A stretch of DNA of 64,000 nucleotides from Erodium maritimum (Eukaryota > Streptophyta > Magnoliopsida > Geraniales > Geraniaceae), in the NCBI GenBank assembly GCA_963921825.1, contig OY997591.1, positions 49,187,825-49,251,824 on the forward strand. The letters are read 5' to 3'. Below the pieces are notes generated by a model, which saw only the letters and a list, made by a program, of their open reading frames with translations, had not been told where the DNA came from and ran no database searches. Positions 1-11,008 of this stretch are shown one piece after another; positions within the stretch are counted from its first letter, which is position 1; the number at the start of each line of letters is the position of its first letter. Both the position numbers and the translations under genes were made by a program.

Positions 1-1524
1 CACCTGCCTTCCTAATATTCGATAAACCTACTTAACCCACGACACCCCTGTGTCACATGCAATTCTACTGTTAACTTTCCCTAATCAGGGCCGAGATCCG
101 GCTACTTTTCCCTACCTCGTATGATTTCTCCAAAAGCGCACTAATAAGCTCCGGCGTGATCTCGATCACTCGCCTAGCTTTCCCTTTCCTCGGTCTGCAA
201 CACGATCTAATAAGAACACAATTTAAATACCTTTAAGTTCGCAGACATAAACCGGAATTTAATAAACTTGACGCCCAAAAGTAACCCTGACAATGCCGAT
301 CACTCCCAAACTCCCCAATTACTCGACATTGTCGATATTGGACCCGGAAAAGCCCGATTCGCCCGACATGGCGAATCTGCCCGGGTTTTGGAAACGCCCT
401 TCCGGGGCTCTGAAAATTCCCGTTTTCGTTTCTACGGTCTTAGAATAATTCAAGGGTTCCTAGGCACTCGACGGAATCAAATTCCGACTTCCGAGTCATT
501 TAACTAGCGTTTAAAGTTTCTAAAACCGTCAATTACAACTTTCACAATTTAATTCCAAATTTCGATCCGGTTGTAGATTAATGATTCGGGGAACGTCCTA
601 AACCACCCGAACACGAAACCCGAGCACGTGGGCCCCACCCGGACACCCTTGGCCGTGGGTGGCTAGGGCTCAAATAGACCCAGCCCACCATGGTGGTGGC
701 CGGCCCTAGCTCCGGCCAGCCACCCCATGGCCGGCCGGCCACCCCCTATGGTGCTCGGAGCTCCCCCCGAGCTCCCGGTACCGGAAAACGTCCCTCTTCA
801 CCCCAAAACGTCTTCAACGATCCCCCATCCTCAATACAACCCTAAACTACTAGTTTAAACCAAAACCTAATTTTAGAACTTGACCAAACGAAGATCGGTT
901 TGGTGCTTACCGTCGAGGAAGACGGTGTGAGTTCGATTCTCCTAACTTTGAGACGATCAAAGGGTTTGATGATCGGGAATAGTAACACAAACCCTAGCTC
1001 CTTCTCTTTTCTCTCTTCTTCTCCTTCTCCTTCTCTCTCTAAACTCTCTTCTCTTTTTTTCTATTTTTTTTTCTCTTTCTAAAACGTGTGGCCGAACCCC
1101 TTATGTCCTCAACCTTCCTTTTCCCCCCAAAACCTAAGACCACCACTTGTTTGACAAGTGGCAAGGTGGGTCCCACACCATTTTGGAAAGATATCTAGAA
1201 GATATTTTCCAATCAGATTTGCGAAATTCGGAAGTTTCGGGCCCCGAACGGGCACTTTTTCCAAGAAATTACGAAACTTGAAGGGCTACATGGAAACGGC
1301 TCAACTAAGACCGCTGCGACGACGGCTAAGCTTTTTGGATCCCAAACTGATCAGAAAGTTGCCCTGAGTCCCCCGGAACTCACTTTGGTCGATATCGGGG
1401 TCAACTTAAGTCCGGTATGACCCTCGGGGTCAATTCTAGGTTCAATTAAGTGTCTGTCTTAAATTTTTTAAATTTTCCTGTTTTTCGCATGTTTGACTGG
1501 CGTTGACCGGGAGTGGTTATTACA
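1..1524 (-). mobile_element. Ty3/Gypsy LTR (family F1), truncated by window start
   Basis: This is the sense-5' part of a long Gypsy LTR on the minus strand. Its right edge ends in TTACA directly before Copia-B sequence, and the last 30 bases match the right edges of the Gypsy-1 LTRs at 16492 and 24348. Base 1 corresponds to about 14850 in the left Gypsy-1 LTR. Because the outer edge faces right, any interior would lie to the left, outside the window; a solo LTR is equally possible. No protein-coding content is expected, and the open frames inside it are chance. Confidence 0.85.
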
Positions 1525-2340
1525 CGGGGTGTCTTGGGCAATATGATTATGAATCATACGATACTTGTGAATCTTGTCTCGTTGGAAAAATGACAAAATC
1601 TCCTTTTAATGGAACTGGAGAAAGAGCCAGTGAAATTTTGGGACTCATACATAGTGATGTATGTGGACCAATGAAAGTTGAAGCAAAAGGTGGATATTCT
1701 TACTTTATCACCTTCACTGACGATATATCGAGATATGGTTTCGTATATCTCATGAGACATAAGTCGGAGTCTTTTGGAATGTTCAAAAGGTTTAGAAGTG
1801 AAGTTGAGAAACAAACCAGTAAGAATATCAAGGCACTGAGATCTGAACGTAGGGGTGAGTATCTCACAGATGATTTTATTGATTATTTATCACAAGATGG
1901 AATCCTATCACAATGGAATCCTCCTGGGACACCGCAACACAACGGTGTTTCTGAGAGGCGAAATCGTACCTTATTAGATATGGTACGATCGATGATGGGG
2001 TTCACAGATCTTCCTATCTTCCTCTGGGGGTATGCTTTAGAAGCTACTACATATTTGTTAAATAAGGTTCCCACTAAGGCAGTTGCTGAAACACCATATG
2101 AGATATGGAAAGGACGGAAAGGCAGCCTTAAACATTTGAGGGTTTGGGGTTGTCCAGCCTATGTTAAGCGACTGCAATCAAACAAGCTTGAGGCTAAGTC
2201 TACCAAATGCAGATTTGTTGGTTATCCCAAGGAGACTATGGGATACTATTTCTACCATCCTTCTGAACACAAAGTGTTTGTGGCTAGGAACGCGACCTTT
2301 TTAGAAATATAGTTCCTTCATGCTGGAAAAACTGGAGTAG
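1525..2340 (+). pseudogene. Copia-B integrase region
   Basis: Translation gives the zinc-binding end (CESCLVGKMTKSPF), the integrase core (HSDVCGPM, YFITFTDDISRYG) and the typical Copia stretch GVSERRNRTLLDMVRSMM. It then runs to the VWGCPAYVKR and KCRFVGYP motifs that follow the core in plant Copia polyproteins. The first few codons of this open stretch belong to the neighbouring Gypsy LTR, not to Copia-B. Confidence 0.9.
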
Positions 2341-2399
2341 AAATAGATCTTGATGAAATACAAGATAGCAATGAGTCAGCACCGACTCAAGAGCATGAG

Positions 2400-3615
2400 A
2401 TGCATATTGAGCAACCTTTTCTTGATGTCTTACAGTTTCCACCGAGGGTTCCAACCTCAAACGTTGAGGTAAATGATTTGGTAAATGAACCAGTTCAGGA
2501 ACAAGGGCAACAACAGAATCAAGAAGTACAAGAGCCTCCTAGAAGATCAATTAGAGAACGTCGTGCACCAAATAGGATGAATCTATTAGTGTGCAATAAT
2601 GAGGATAATCATATTGATGATGACATTATTATTGAAGACGATCCTAAGAGTTATCAAGAAGCGATGGCTAGTCCAGACCATGAGAAATGGCTTGCTGCCA
2701 TGGAATCCGAAATGGAGTCAATGAAAATCAATAAACTGTGGACTTTAGTTGATGACTCTAATGACTTAAAACCTATTGGGTGTAAATGGGGTTTTAAGAG
2801 AAAGATTGGAGCGGATGGTAAGGTTGAGACCTTTAAAGCCCGTTTGGTTGCTAAGGGTTATAATCAAAAGGAAGGTATTGATTATGAAGAAAAGTTCTCC
2901 ACTGTTGCAATGCTCAAATCTATTCGGATTTTTCTAGCTATTACTGCATACTATGATTATGAGATTTGGCAAATGGATGTGAAAACGGCTTTCCTTAATG
3001 GTGAGCTCAAGGAGGATGTCTATATGACTCAACCTGAAGGTTTCACATTGTCATCTGCTCCTAGTAAAGTATGTAAGCTACAACGATCCATTTATGGATT
3101 AAAGCAAGCTTCTTGTAGTTGGAACATTCATTTTCACACGACAATCGAAAAGTTCGATTTTGTGCGTTGTGAAGAGGAGCCATGTGTGTACAAAAAGGTT
3201 AGTGGGAGCATAGTTATTTTCCTATTGTTGTATGTAAATGACATATTGCTAATAGGAAATGATGTGCCAGCCATGCAAGAAACAAAGGTTTGGCTATCTG
3301 AAAACTTCTCCATGAAAGATATGGGAGAAGCGACTTATATTCTTGGAATAAAGGTCTATAGAGATAGATCAAGGAAGTTTCTTGGAATCTCTCAATCTAC
3401 GTACATTGATACTATCTTAAGGAAGTATCACATGGATAATTCCAAAAAGGGTTACTTGTCTATTGGAACTGGAGTTTCTCTTTCTAGGGAGGATAGTCCT
3501 AAGACCCTAGAGGAAAGAGATCGCATGAATAGAATCTCATATGCTAACGCAGTGGGAGCTATCATGTATACCATGACATGTACAAGACCGGATGTTGCCT
3601 ATGCGCTAGGAGTAG
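2400..3615 (+). pseudogene. Copia-B reverse transcriptase region
   Basis: Motifs in order are RRSIRERRAPNR (linker), EKWLAAMESEMESM, KARLVAKGYNQKEGIDYEE, WQMDVKTAFLNGELKEDVYM, the SIYGLKQAS palm region, YILGIKVYRDRSRK, and CTRPDVAYALGVVS at the start of the connection to RNase H. The region ends where the solo Gypsy LTR is inserted. Family-level assignment is secure; lineage within Copia is not claimed. Confidence 0.92.
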
Positions 3616-4230
3616 TGTCACGCCCCAATTTCAGTAAACCGATCTCGGGACGCGAACATTTTTAAAACATGAATACTGAAAACCTGTTTTGAATAAAGCT
3701 TTGACAATTCCACTTATTTTCCAAAATAATGGTAGTATTTACAATACAAAAAACGTCCCAACAAGTGGACAAAAGTACACGGTATCCGTCACTAGACTCA
3801 AAAGACAAAACCCGGACTCCGCTCCTAGCTCCACAAGCTTCGAGAGCTTACCTAGTCCGTCCCACGAACAGTACCTGTAGGAAAAGCAGCTAGGGGTGAG
3901 CGTTCGCTCACCACCACGGATAACAGACTGACTACGGCATAATTAGCAGACAAAGCCTATAACACCCACAACAGACCCAACTCCGGGGATCACCGCCCCC
4001 AACTCAAGTATTCCGACTGACAAACGCCGACGGTGACCTTCCTCGAACGACTCAACACTCAACCACGTAAGCAGACCCGACACAACAATTGACGACCTCT
4101 CCCAAGGACTCAAACGACAACCACACAACACCAAACAGATCACAAGGGATCGCACACCAAACAAAATCACAAAGGATCGCATACCAGCTGCTCAGTAACC
4201 TCTCCCACTCACACGAACACGGATCATGCT

Positions 4231-4440
4231 AGCCAAAGAATGCTTACAACCTGTGATACTCAAACTCGGACCAGGCCAGCCAAAGAATGCTTGCAACCTG
4301 TGTTACTCAAACTCGGACCAGGCCAGCCAAAGAATGCTTGCAACCTGTGTTACTCAAACTCGTGTCAGGCCAGCCAAAGAATGCTTGCAACCCGTTGATA
4401 CTCAAACTTGGTCAGGCCAGCCAAAGAATGCTTGCAACCT
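4231..4440. repeat. 47-bp tandem array in solo LTR
   Basis: AGCCAAAGAATGCTT starts at 4231, 4278, 4325, 4372 and 4419, an exact 47-bp period over five copies. Open frames here (for example 4226-4486) are a by-product of a repeat without stops. Confidence 0.9.
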
Positions 4441-4499
4441 ACCGGGATCCGCAATCACAATCACACGCAAATTCATCAACCAGTAACAACACAAGTTCA

Positions 4500-5030
4500 A
4501 CACTCACAGGCACTCATGGCCACCAAGACACCAACAGTAAAACTCGAACTCAACAGCCCCACAGGCACTCACGGCCTCCCAAGACACACCGATAGTAAGA
4601 CACGGACTCAACAATCCCACAGGCACTCACGGCCTCCCAAGACACCAACCATAAGGAACGCTTGCAACTTACCGAGACTCTAACTCGTAAGCCAGCTAAA
4701 GGAAGCTTGCAACCCCCCCGAGACTCTAACTCGGTCAGGCCAGCCAAAGACACCAACCTTAGTACACGGGCCCTCAAGGCCACCCAAAACACCAACAATT
4801 GACTACGGGCTCTCATGGCCACCCAAGACACCAATTCAAATACACGGGCTCTCAAGGCCACCCAAACTCAATCAATAAATAATACGGGCTCTCAAGGCCA
4901 CCCAAAACTCGATAATAAAATACGAGCTCTCAAGGCCACCCAAACTCAATCAATAAATAATACGGGCTCTCAAGGCCACCCAAACTCAATAATAAAATAC
5001 GGGCTCTCATGGCCACCCAGGACACCAAAT
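4500..5030. repeat. Tandem arrays of GGCCACCCAA units in solo LTR
   Basis: Repeats of about 33-60 bp centre on CTCACGGCC or CTCAAGGCCACCCAA with AAACTCAAT or ACACCAA linkers. They are the F1b counterpart of the arrays in the Gypsy-1 LTRs (14345-14655 and 21850-22280). Confidence 0.8.
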
Positions 5031-6504
5031 AAGCAATCAACCTCCGGCTTAACCAAGCCGCCAACAGTCCTAACATCAACAGTTTCACAATCAACCTCCG
5101 GGCATGGTCATATGCCTCCAGTACTCCTAATATCGATAAGTTCACAAACAACCTCCGGGCATGGTCATATGCCTCCAGTAAAACAATTAACGCTAAGTTC
5201 TCTGCTCCTACGACACTACTAAGTGTCACATGCTTTTCTCAATAATTACTAAGTTCCCGTAACATGCTTTTCTGATAAACGCTACAACCCCGTAACATGC
5301 TTTTCTAGTATTTAAATTAAACCTACTCAACCCACGACACCCCGGTGTCACATGCAAATCTACTGTTAACTTTCCCTAGTCAGGGCCGAGATCCGGCTAC
5401 TTTTCCCTACCTCAACTGAAGAGCAACCGCTACGCTTCCTAGCTGCTGACGTTCTGGCTCGCTAACTCCGAGCTTCACTTCGATCGAAGCCGGACGCTAA
5501 AGAGGACACGAAAGCCATAAATTAACAACGGTTCCACCGCTAAATTAAAGGTTACTATTAAACCAGTCTAGACCCGACAATTGTCCATTAAACTCGAGCG
5601 GGCTAAAAGCGGGGTCACGGTGAATCGGGTTTGAGTACCCGAGCACCGAAACCGGTGCATGCGAGGCACGGTCCCAATGCACAAATCCCGAGGTCCGATT
5701 CAGCGGTCCGCTTTTGTTCCTTTTTAAACCCAAATAGCATTCCATTCTACCCAGAATTCCAGATTCGTTCCCAATTCCGATTACCAACCGTTTAGTCAGA
5801 ACAGAACGGTTTTTGTTTTAAATCAAATTCCCTTTTTAAATTCAAATCTATTTCCGTTCCGATCTTTGTTTTTGAACAACCGCCCCTAAATCCCGTTTAC
5901 AAATTTGATTCTCAACTCCTCGATTTTAAACCGTTTTTAAAACCGAAACGCTTTTAAATTCCTTTTCCATTTTACAACCCTTTTCTTTTCCATTTAAACT
6001 GTTTTCTTTTCCTTTTCTTAAGACTGATTTTTCAATTTAATACCCTTTTCTTTTCAAATTCTTGATTTTGATTCCATTTCAATCCAACCCACAAATCCAC
6101 GTTTTCAGTCCCACAACACAAAATTAACTTTTAAATCCAAACTCGTTTAATGTTTAATTTTCTTTTAACAAGTTTCTCGGTTCAAGTCCGTTTCGAACAA
6201 CCCAACAGATACAAGGATTTGTTCCAACAAAACCCATATTCAACAGAAAAAAGAAAACGGGAAAAAGGGTTCGGTTTCGAACCGGTCGGCCGCCGGCGAG
6301 GGCGGCGTCGGCCGGGGCCTAACCGTAGAGAAAGGGACGGTGGCGTGGCCGAATTCGGCGGGACACGGCGACTTCGCGCCCGTGTCAGATCTGGACGGAC
6401 GGTGGGGTCTCGACGGAGCTACGGTGCTCCCGGTTCTGCAAGTCCTTCCGGTGGCGGGGCAGCACCGGCGTGGACGATCGAGGGAGAGGAAGAGACGGGC
6501 TTGG

Positions 6505-6645
6505 TGGTGGCGCGGTGGCTGGACGGAGACGAGGAGGGGCTCGGTGGCCGGACTCGGGAGCGGTGGCGCCGTGGCTGGACGGAGACGAGGAGGGGCTCGG
6601 TGGCCGGACTCGGGAGCGGTGGCGCCGTGGCTGGACGGAGACGGC
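6505..6645. repeat. 56-bp tandem repeat in the GC-rich block
   Basis: GTGGCTGGACGGAGACG starts at 6515, 6571 and 6627, giving about 2.5 copies at an exact 56-bp period. It lies within a GC-rich block (about 6275-6860) that keeps frames open on both strands by composition only. Confidence 0.9.
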
Positions 6646-6876
6646 CGAGAGGTGAGGGAGGAGGTCGGACGGGGTTCGAAGAAGACGGAGAGGAAGGAGT
6701 GAGGGAGGACGGGGTTGGGAGGTCGGAGACGCGTGGGGACGAGGGTGGGAGTAGCTGGCCGGAGGAGTCGCCGGCGAGGGCGGCGTGGTCGTGGGGCCAG
6801 AGGAGGGAGGTCGGCGTGGGGGCTGCGAAGAAGAAGGGAGGAACAAAAAAATGGGGCTGACAAACCCTAGTTTCGG

Positions 6877-6885
6877 CTTATATAG
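6877..6885 (-). promoter_or_regulatory. TATA box in solo LTR (minus strand)
   Basis: On the sense (minus) strand CTATATAAG is followed by CCGAAACTAGGGTTTGTCAG. It precedes the GC-rich, pyrimidine-containing leader. The position, about 180 nt after the LTR sense 5' end, suits an LTR core promoter. A run of T residues (about 6955-6982, A-rich on the sense strand) lies just upstream. Confidence 0.5.
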
Positions 6886-6951
6886 CCCGGGCTTGGGCCG
6901 GGTCAGCACTTGGGCCGGTTCTGACTCGGGCCGGGTCAGTCCGGTCCAGCC

Positions 6952-6986
<35 letters not shown>

Positions 6987-7063
6987 CACCACTTATTGCG
7001 CAAACCTAACCCGACGATTCTAATTACAAAAGAAAACCCCTTTTTAAGAAAGCGGGTTTTACA

Positions 7064-7670
7064 AGTAGCAAGTAGGTACCAAGGGAATCCGGGTGAGGCA
7101 CATTGGAAAGTTGTCAAAACTATTCTTAAGTACTTGAGAAGAACTAAAGACCAATTCCTCATATATGGAGATAATGAGCTTAAATTGTTAGGCCATACCG
7201 ATGCAAGTTTTGCATCAGATAAGGATGATAGCAAATCTACTTCTGGTTATGTCTTTACCTTCAATGGTGGAGCAGTGAGTTGGAAGAGTTCCAAACAAGC
7301 TACAGTAGTTGATTCAGTAACCGAAGCAGAATACATAGCTGCATGTGACGCTGCTAAGGAAGCTGTATGGATAAACAAGTTCTTAACTGAGCTTGGTGTG
7401 GTTCCTTTAGCAAAGGAAAGCGTTCCTTTATTTTGTGACAATACGGGAGCTATTGCACAAGCCAAAGAGCCGAGAGCACATCAAAAATCCAAACACGTTC
7501 TTCAGAAGTTTCATCTAATTAGAGAAATAGTTGAACGTGGAGACGTTCAAATTCTGAAGGTGGAAGGAAAAGAGAGCATTGCAGATCCTTTCACTAAAGC
7601 ACTTGGTTCAAAGGAGTTTGACAAGCATAAATGGAATATAGGATTGAGGTTCATGAATGGTTGGCTTTAG
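7064..7670 (+). pseudogene. Copia-B RNase H region
   Basis: This resumes after the solo LTR. It shows GEAHWKVVKTILKYLRRTKD, GHTDASFASDKDDSKSTSG, SWKSSKQATVVDSVTEAEY, LFCDNTGAIAQAKEPR and a C-terminal DPFTKALGSKEF. This is the usual end of a plant Copia polyprotein. Confidence 0.92.
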
Positions 7671-8777
7671 ATTAAATGCTAATCTTTATGCAACATTATT
7701 ATTAGCACATTTTTGAACTATGGATTGTGATTAATTGAGATTAATGCAATGTTTTATTTTATTGTTATCATATATGAATATTTGTTGAAATTGTGATATG
7801 ATAAGTCCTTGATTAAACTGTTATACTTGTCATCATAATGGGGATTATGATAATGAGAGTCATGTATTATAGAGTTTTATCTAAAAGTGTTCTTGGTCAT
7901 AGGATCATCATACTAGGACCACGATAATCCGGATAGACCAATATATGTATAATTGTACTCATTGGATGAGTATTAATGGATGTTGTTCATTAAGTTATAA
8001 TATAAATGATGCATATAGTGGATATGATCATTGAACTGACCAAACGTGAGATTTCCAAATGGTTGATTTTACCTATACTGTCAATGTGGAAATTTTCTTA
8101 AGGAGAAAATGTATATTGTTTTATCCTTTGACCTGAGATCACCATAGTGGTTAATAGAATGCTTGTTATACTTTGATATCGAACACCTAGTGTGTAAAAA
8201 ATGCTAGTTGAAACGTCATTGAGTATAATTGTGTACCTATATAATCAATGGCGAGTCAAGAGGGGATCCATCAACTCAAGGTACTGAGTTTGAACTTTAT
8301 GTTGTTATGAATCTTATGGTTGGAAAAGATCCTTGGCCAAGGCAGAAGAATGATTTAAGAAATGAGTTTCTTAAAGTCATTCAACAACCAATAACGATCA
8401 ACATGAAACATAGTGGTTATCTATTAGGGTTTGACAGTCAAACCATACCCTAGGATAATCCGGAGTTAGAAAGATGGAAGGAAAACAATTCATTATCCTT
8501 AAACCAGGTTCGTCTTTATTGGATATTGATATTCACGTTATCCGGCCGTCGAGGAGTGTTGTTAGACGCCAACCTCGATTAGTAGTTAATGAGATTAATT
8601 ACTACCGGTTTAGCGTTAAACCTATGTGGTCACACACTTACGAGTGACGTTTGATGTTTAAGATCATTTAATTTATTATGAGATAATTTATTGAAATGAT
8701 CTAGATGGCATATTTGTTATACCTTCTGCTAACACAGAAGTGTAATAAATATTTGAGTTCTTGACGGATTGGATCTA
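7671..8777 (+). other. Copia-B 3' non-coding region
   Basis: About 1.1 kb of AT-rich sequence lies between the polyprotein end and the polypurine tract. No domain is recognised. It includes open stretches such as 8229-8453 with no family resemblance that I can see. The length is long for the family but not unusual for plant Copia elements with extended 3' regions. Confidence 0.6.
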
Positions 8778-8780
8778 GGT

Positions 8781-8792
8781 CAAGTGGGAGAT
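8781..8792 (+). other. Copia-B polypurine tract
   Basis: CAAGTGGGAGAT lies directly before the LTR start TGTTGGG. This is the standard plant Copia plus-strand primer arrangement. Confidence 0.85.
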
Positions 8793-9158
8793 TGTTGGGT
8801 TTGCCCTAGGCCCAATCGGGTTTCAAGCCCAATTGAGTCTTGGACCCAATAATTAAAAGTATATAAAGAGATAATTAGGGTTAAGAGACATAATTTTTCA
8901 GATTATTCTCTGCAGCCACTTTTTCTATTCTCTCCCAAACAACCAAAAGAAGAATCGTTCTTCTCCATAGCCGTCTCAATCGTTGAAAGCATCAAAGATC
9001 GTTACTCGGTGTGGATACACTAGCGGCTTCGTAGTTTCGGGGCTAAATCAATTTCGGTCTACAAATCAAGTAAGTGATTTTATTATTTTAACGATGATTT
9101 GTTTTTGGATCGAACGATTTATTTCCGCTGCGGAGATATGATGTTTTTCTATCCTTCA
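8793..9158 (+). repeat. Copia-B 3' LTR (about 366 bp)
   Basis: It begins TGTTGGG after the polypurine tract and ends near ATCCTTCA, where LINE-1 sequence starts. It contains a TATA box and a GGGTTA-type leader. The right edge is inferred from the change to LINE coding sequence and from the CA end. There is no second LTR in the window to fix it. Confidence 0.7.
8860..8868 (+). promoter_or_regulatory. TATA box in the Copia-B LTR
   Basis: TATATAAAG lies 67 bp into the LTR, in sense orientation. It is well placed as the LTR core promoter, with the transcript start expected about 30 nt downstream. Inferred from sequence only. Confidence 0.55.
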
Positions 9159-10998
9159 GCAAAAGGGAAGGAGGCTTTGGTCTCTAAGAGGAAATATACC
9201 CAAACAAAAGATTTTGTAGCATATGTTCACAACGTTCCAATCAGAGCTTCACAAAAGCGGTAATCTAATCTCTTTTAAAAAAAATAGGAGGGATCAAAAG
9301 GGTTCATGTAGCTTCAAAGACAAGCAGGCTGCACAAAAGGTACGATTTCTGCTACTTTCATCAATACTCTCATCTACAAGAGGCCATCTTTCTCTTCAAC
9401 GGTTATACAATCAATTGATTCAAACTTTATGTTACTGAAGCATGGAACAAACATAGCACAACTCTAGCCTCTCCTCCTCATAAGAAAACAACATTTACTC
9501 AGGCTCATTCTTCACATGATACTGATATACAACCTTTCAAGATCCAAGGTTTTGTTGTTACATCTCAAGATCTTTTTCTGCAGAGCCACCTTGCTATAGC
9601 TCATAAAAAGTTTAGTACTCAAAGTATCATGAGAGATATAACTAGGGATGGAGTGTGTGAGGTTCATGTCAAAGATCTGGGAAACATGACACTTCTCCTT
9701 TATTTCCTTGATCCTGAAACAAACAAAGAACTCATGAAAAATGATGGAGCTTGGCTAAATAACTGGCTCTCTTTCCTTCTTGGAAAACAAGCTCTCTGCA
9801 AACTTGGAGGGACATTTATTTTGGTGGCAGTGCATGGTATTCCTTTTCACGGTTAGTATGATGTTATTTCCTCTGAACATGCATCTTCCTCTCAAGACAA
9901 TAGTTCTAGTGACTCGGATCCTTTTGTCTCTCCATCATCAGAGAAGGAATTAGGATAATCATCATCTCAGATAGGAAACTCTATTTCATCTGAGGATGGA
10001 AGGAATTAATTGCTACAAGTCTGGTTGAAATTAATGACCAAGTCAATGCAAGTGTTGGGGATGAAGTTAATGCATCCCAAATTGTATCTACAGGAAACCC
10101 ATTTAGTGAAGCAAATCTTGTTTTAGAAAATAATGTCGTTCCAACAACTCATATACTAGTCTCACCCACGGTGGTTACATCTCAACAGTTATTGAATCTA
10201 CATAATCTAGTAGTAAATGATACGTATGAATAGCCATAAATGGTTAGAGAAGATGAACAAGGAATTTTAAATACTTCGAATATGAGTTCCAAACTGCCTA
10301 CTTTGGTCCTCCATGATTGCTTAGAGGAATATCCTCAAGATGCAACCAATTCAATTGCTCAGCAACCGATTTTGTCCCCTCCCAAAGAAGCAAGTACAAT
10401 GACACATCAGAGTTAATGCTTGGAGTCGCTCAAAATAATCTCTCTCCACATTCAGATGAGAGAATGGCATCGGAAAAGGCTCAATTAAATGCTCCAGACC
10501 TGCAAGAAGGATTATCAGGTCTTATGTCAACTCTAGCTCAGATTCAAGGCTTGGAGGGAATTTGCAGTGACAATTATAGCCTTAAAATTGACCTCAAGCT
10601 CTGACATAAGAGGCCTCTGATATTTTGGGAGCCAAAAATTCAAACACCCCCCCAGTAAATCAAAGAAAGGAAAAGGTAAAAGGTCTAAACCCTCAATCTC
10701 TCCTCACAACTATGCAACAAGATCCAAATGTAAAGATGGGTTTGTAAAACCAAAAAGTTTTATTTCCATAGGGAAACTCAATGAAACCGAAAGAGCTTGG
10801 AGTTTTGGGAAGGTTGTTGGGTTATCTACTAATTGTAGTGAAGATTTAATACTCTGACAACTTGCCTCTCTGGATGATGAAAGAAATGTAGGTGTTGATC
10901 TGGAATTGGAAAGTAATGATGAGTTCCTTGATCTTTCTAAAGACTCTGATTTTGATATGGTTGTGAGCAATAAGCTCACTCCATTTCCTTTGGATTAA
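9159..10998 (+). pseudogene. LINE-1 ORF1 (RRM and DUF4283-like), broken
   Basis: Near 9220 the peptide AYVHNVP matches an RRM RNP2 strand. From about 9590 the frame VHVKDLGNMTLLLYF, then WLNNWLSFLLG and FILVAVHGIPFHG, matches the second conserved region seen in LINE-2 (VKSLGNRALLHF, WLSKWLTII, WVAIHGLPYQGW). A serine-rich acidic tract follows (about 9880-9960). The C-terminal tail near 10660-10960 has lysine-rich then acidic segments, as in LINE-2. The frame is broken by stops (for example at the end of GIPFHG, 9855) and shifts. ORF1 proteins of this class bind the element RNA. Confidence 0.8.
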
Positions 10999-11008
10999 TC
11001 CACTTATT

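Larger units (their letters stand above)
3616..7063 (-). mobile_element. Solo Ty3/Gypsy LTR (family F1b), inserted in Copia-B
   Basis: It starts TGTCACGCCCC and ends TTTTACA (sense is minus: TGTAAAA...GGGGCGTGACA). It is flanked by perfect 5-bp repeats AGTAG (3611-3615 and 7064-7068). There is no interior, so this is a solo LTR left by recombination between two LTRs. The left 1.8 kb resembles the Gypsy-1 LTRs (including hairpin, tandem arrays and GACAC/GTGTC units). From about 5420 the sequence is different and includes a GC-rich block and a TATA box, so it is a related but distinct LTR type. Confidence 0.92.
1525..9158 (+). mobile_element. Copia-B: broken Ty1/Copia retrotransposon, 5' part not in window
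   Basis: This fossil shows, in order, the end of the GAG-pre-integrase zinc region, integrase, reverse transcriptase, RNase H, a non-coding 3' region, a polypurine tract and a 3' LTR. The Copia order (integrase before RT) is clear. Its left end is hidden by the Gypsy LTR at 1-1524. A solo Gypsy LTR (3616-7063) is inserted in the RT/RNase H region. It is broken, with few breaks apart from the insertion. It belongs to a different Copia lineage from Copia-A and Copia-C, judged by its LTR and protein motifs. Confidence 0.9.

Noticed and set aside
4226-5222. Repetitive open frames resembling repeat proteins, and an array with spacer-like units reminiscent of CRISPR
   Set aside because: The units are head-to-tail tandem repeats without unique spacers, inside a plant LTR; open frames follow from stop-free repeat units.
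6150-6954. Long overlapping open frames on both strands (Arg/Gly-rich on plus, Pro/Ser-rich on minus)
   Set aside because: They come from a GC-rich block with a 56-bp tandem repeat inside a solo LTR. Several frames are open at once and there is no domain.
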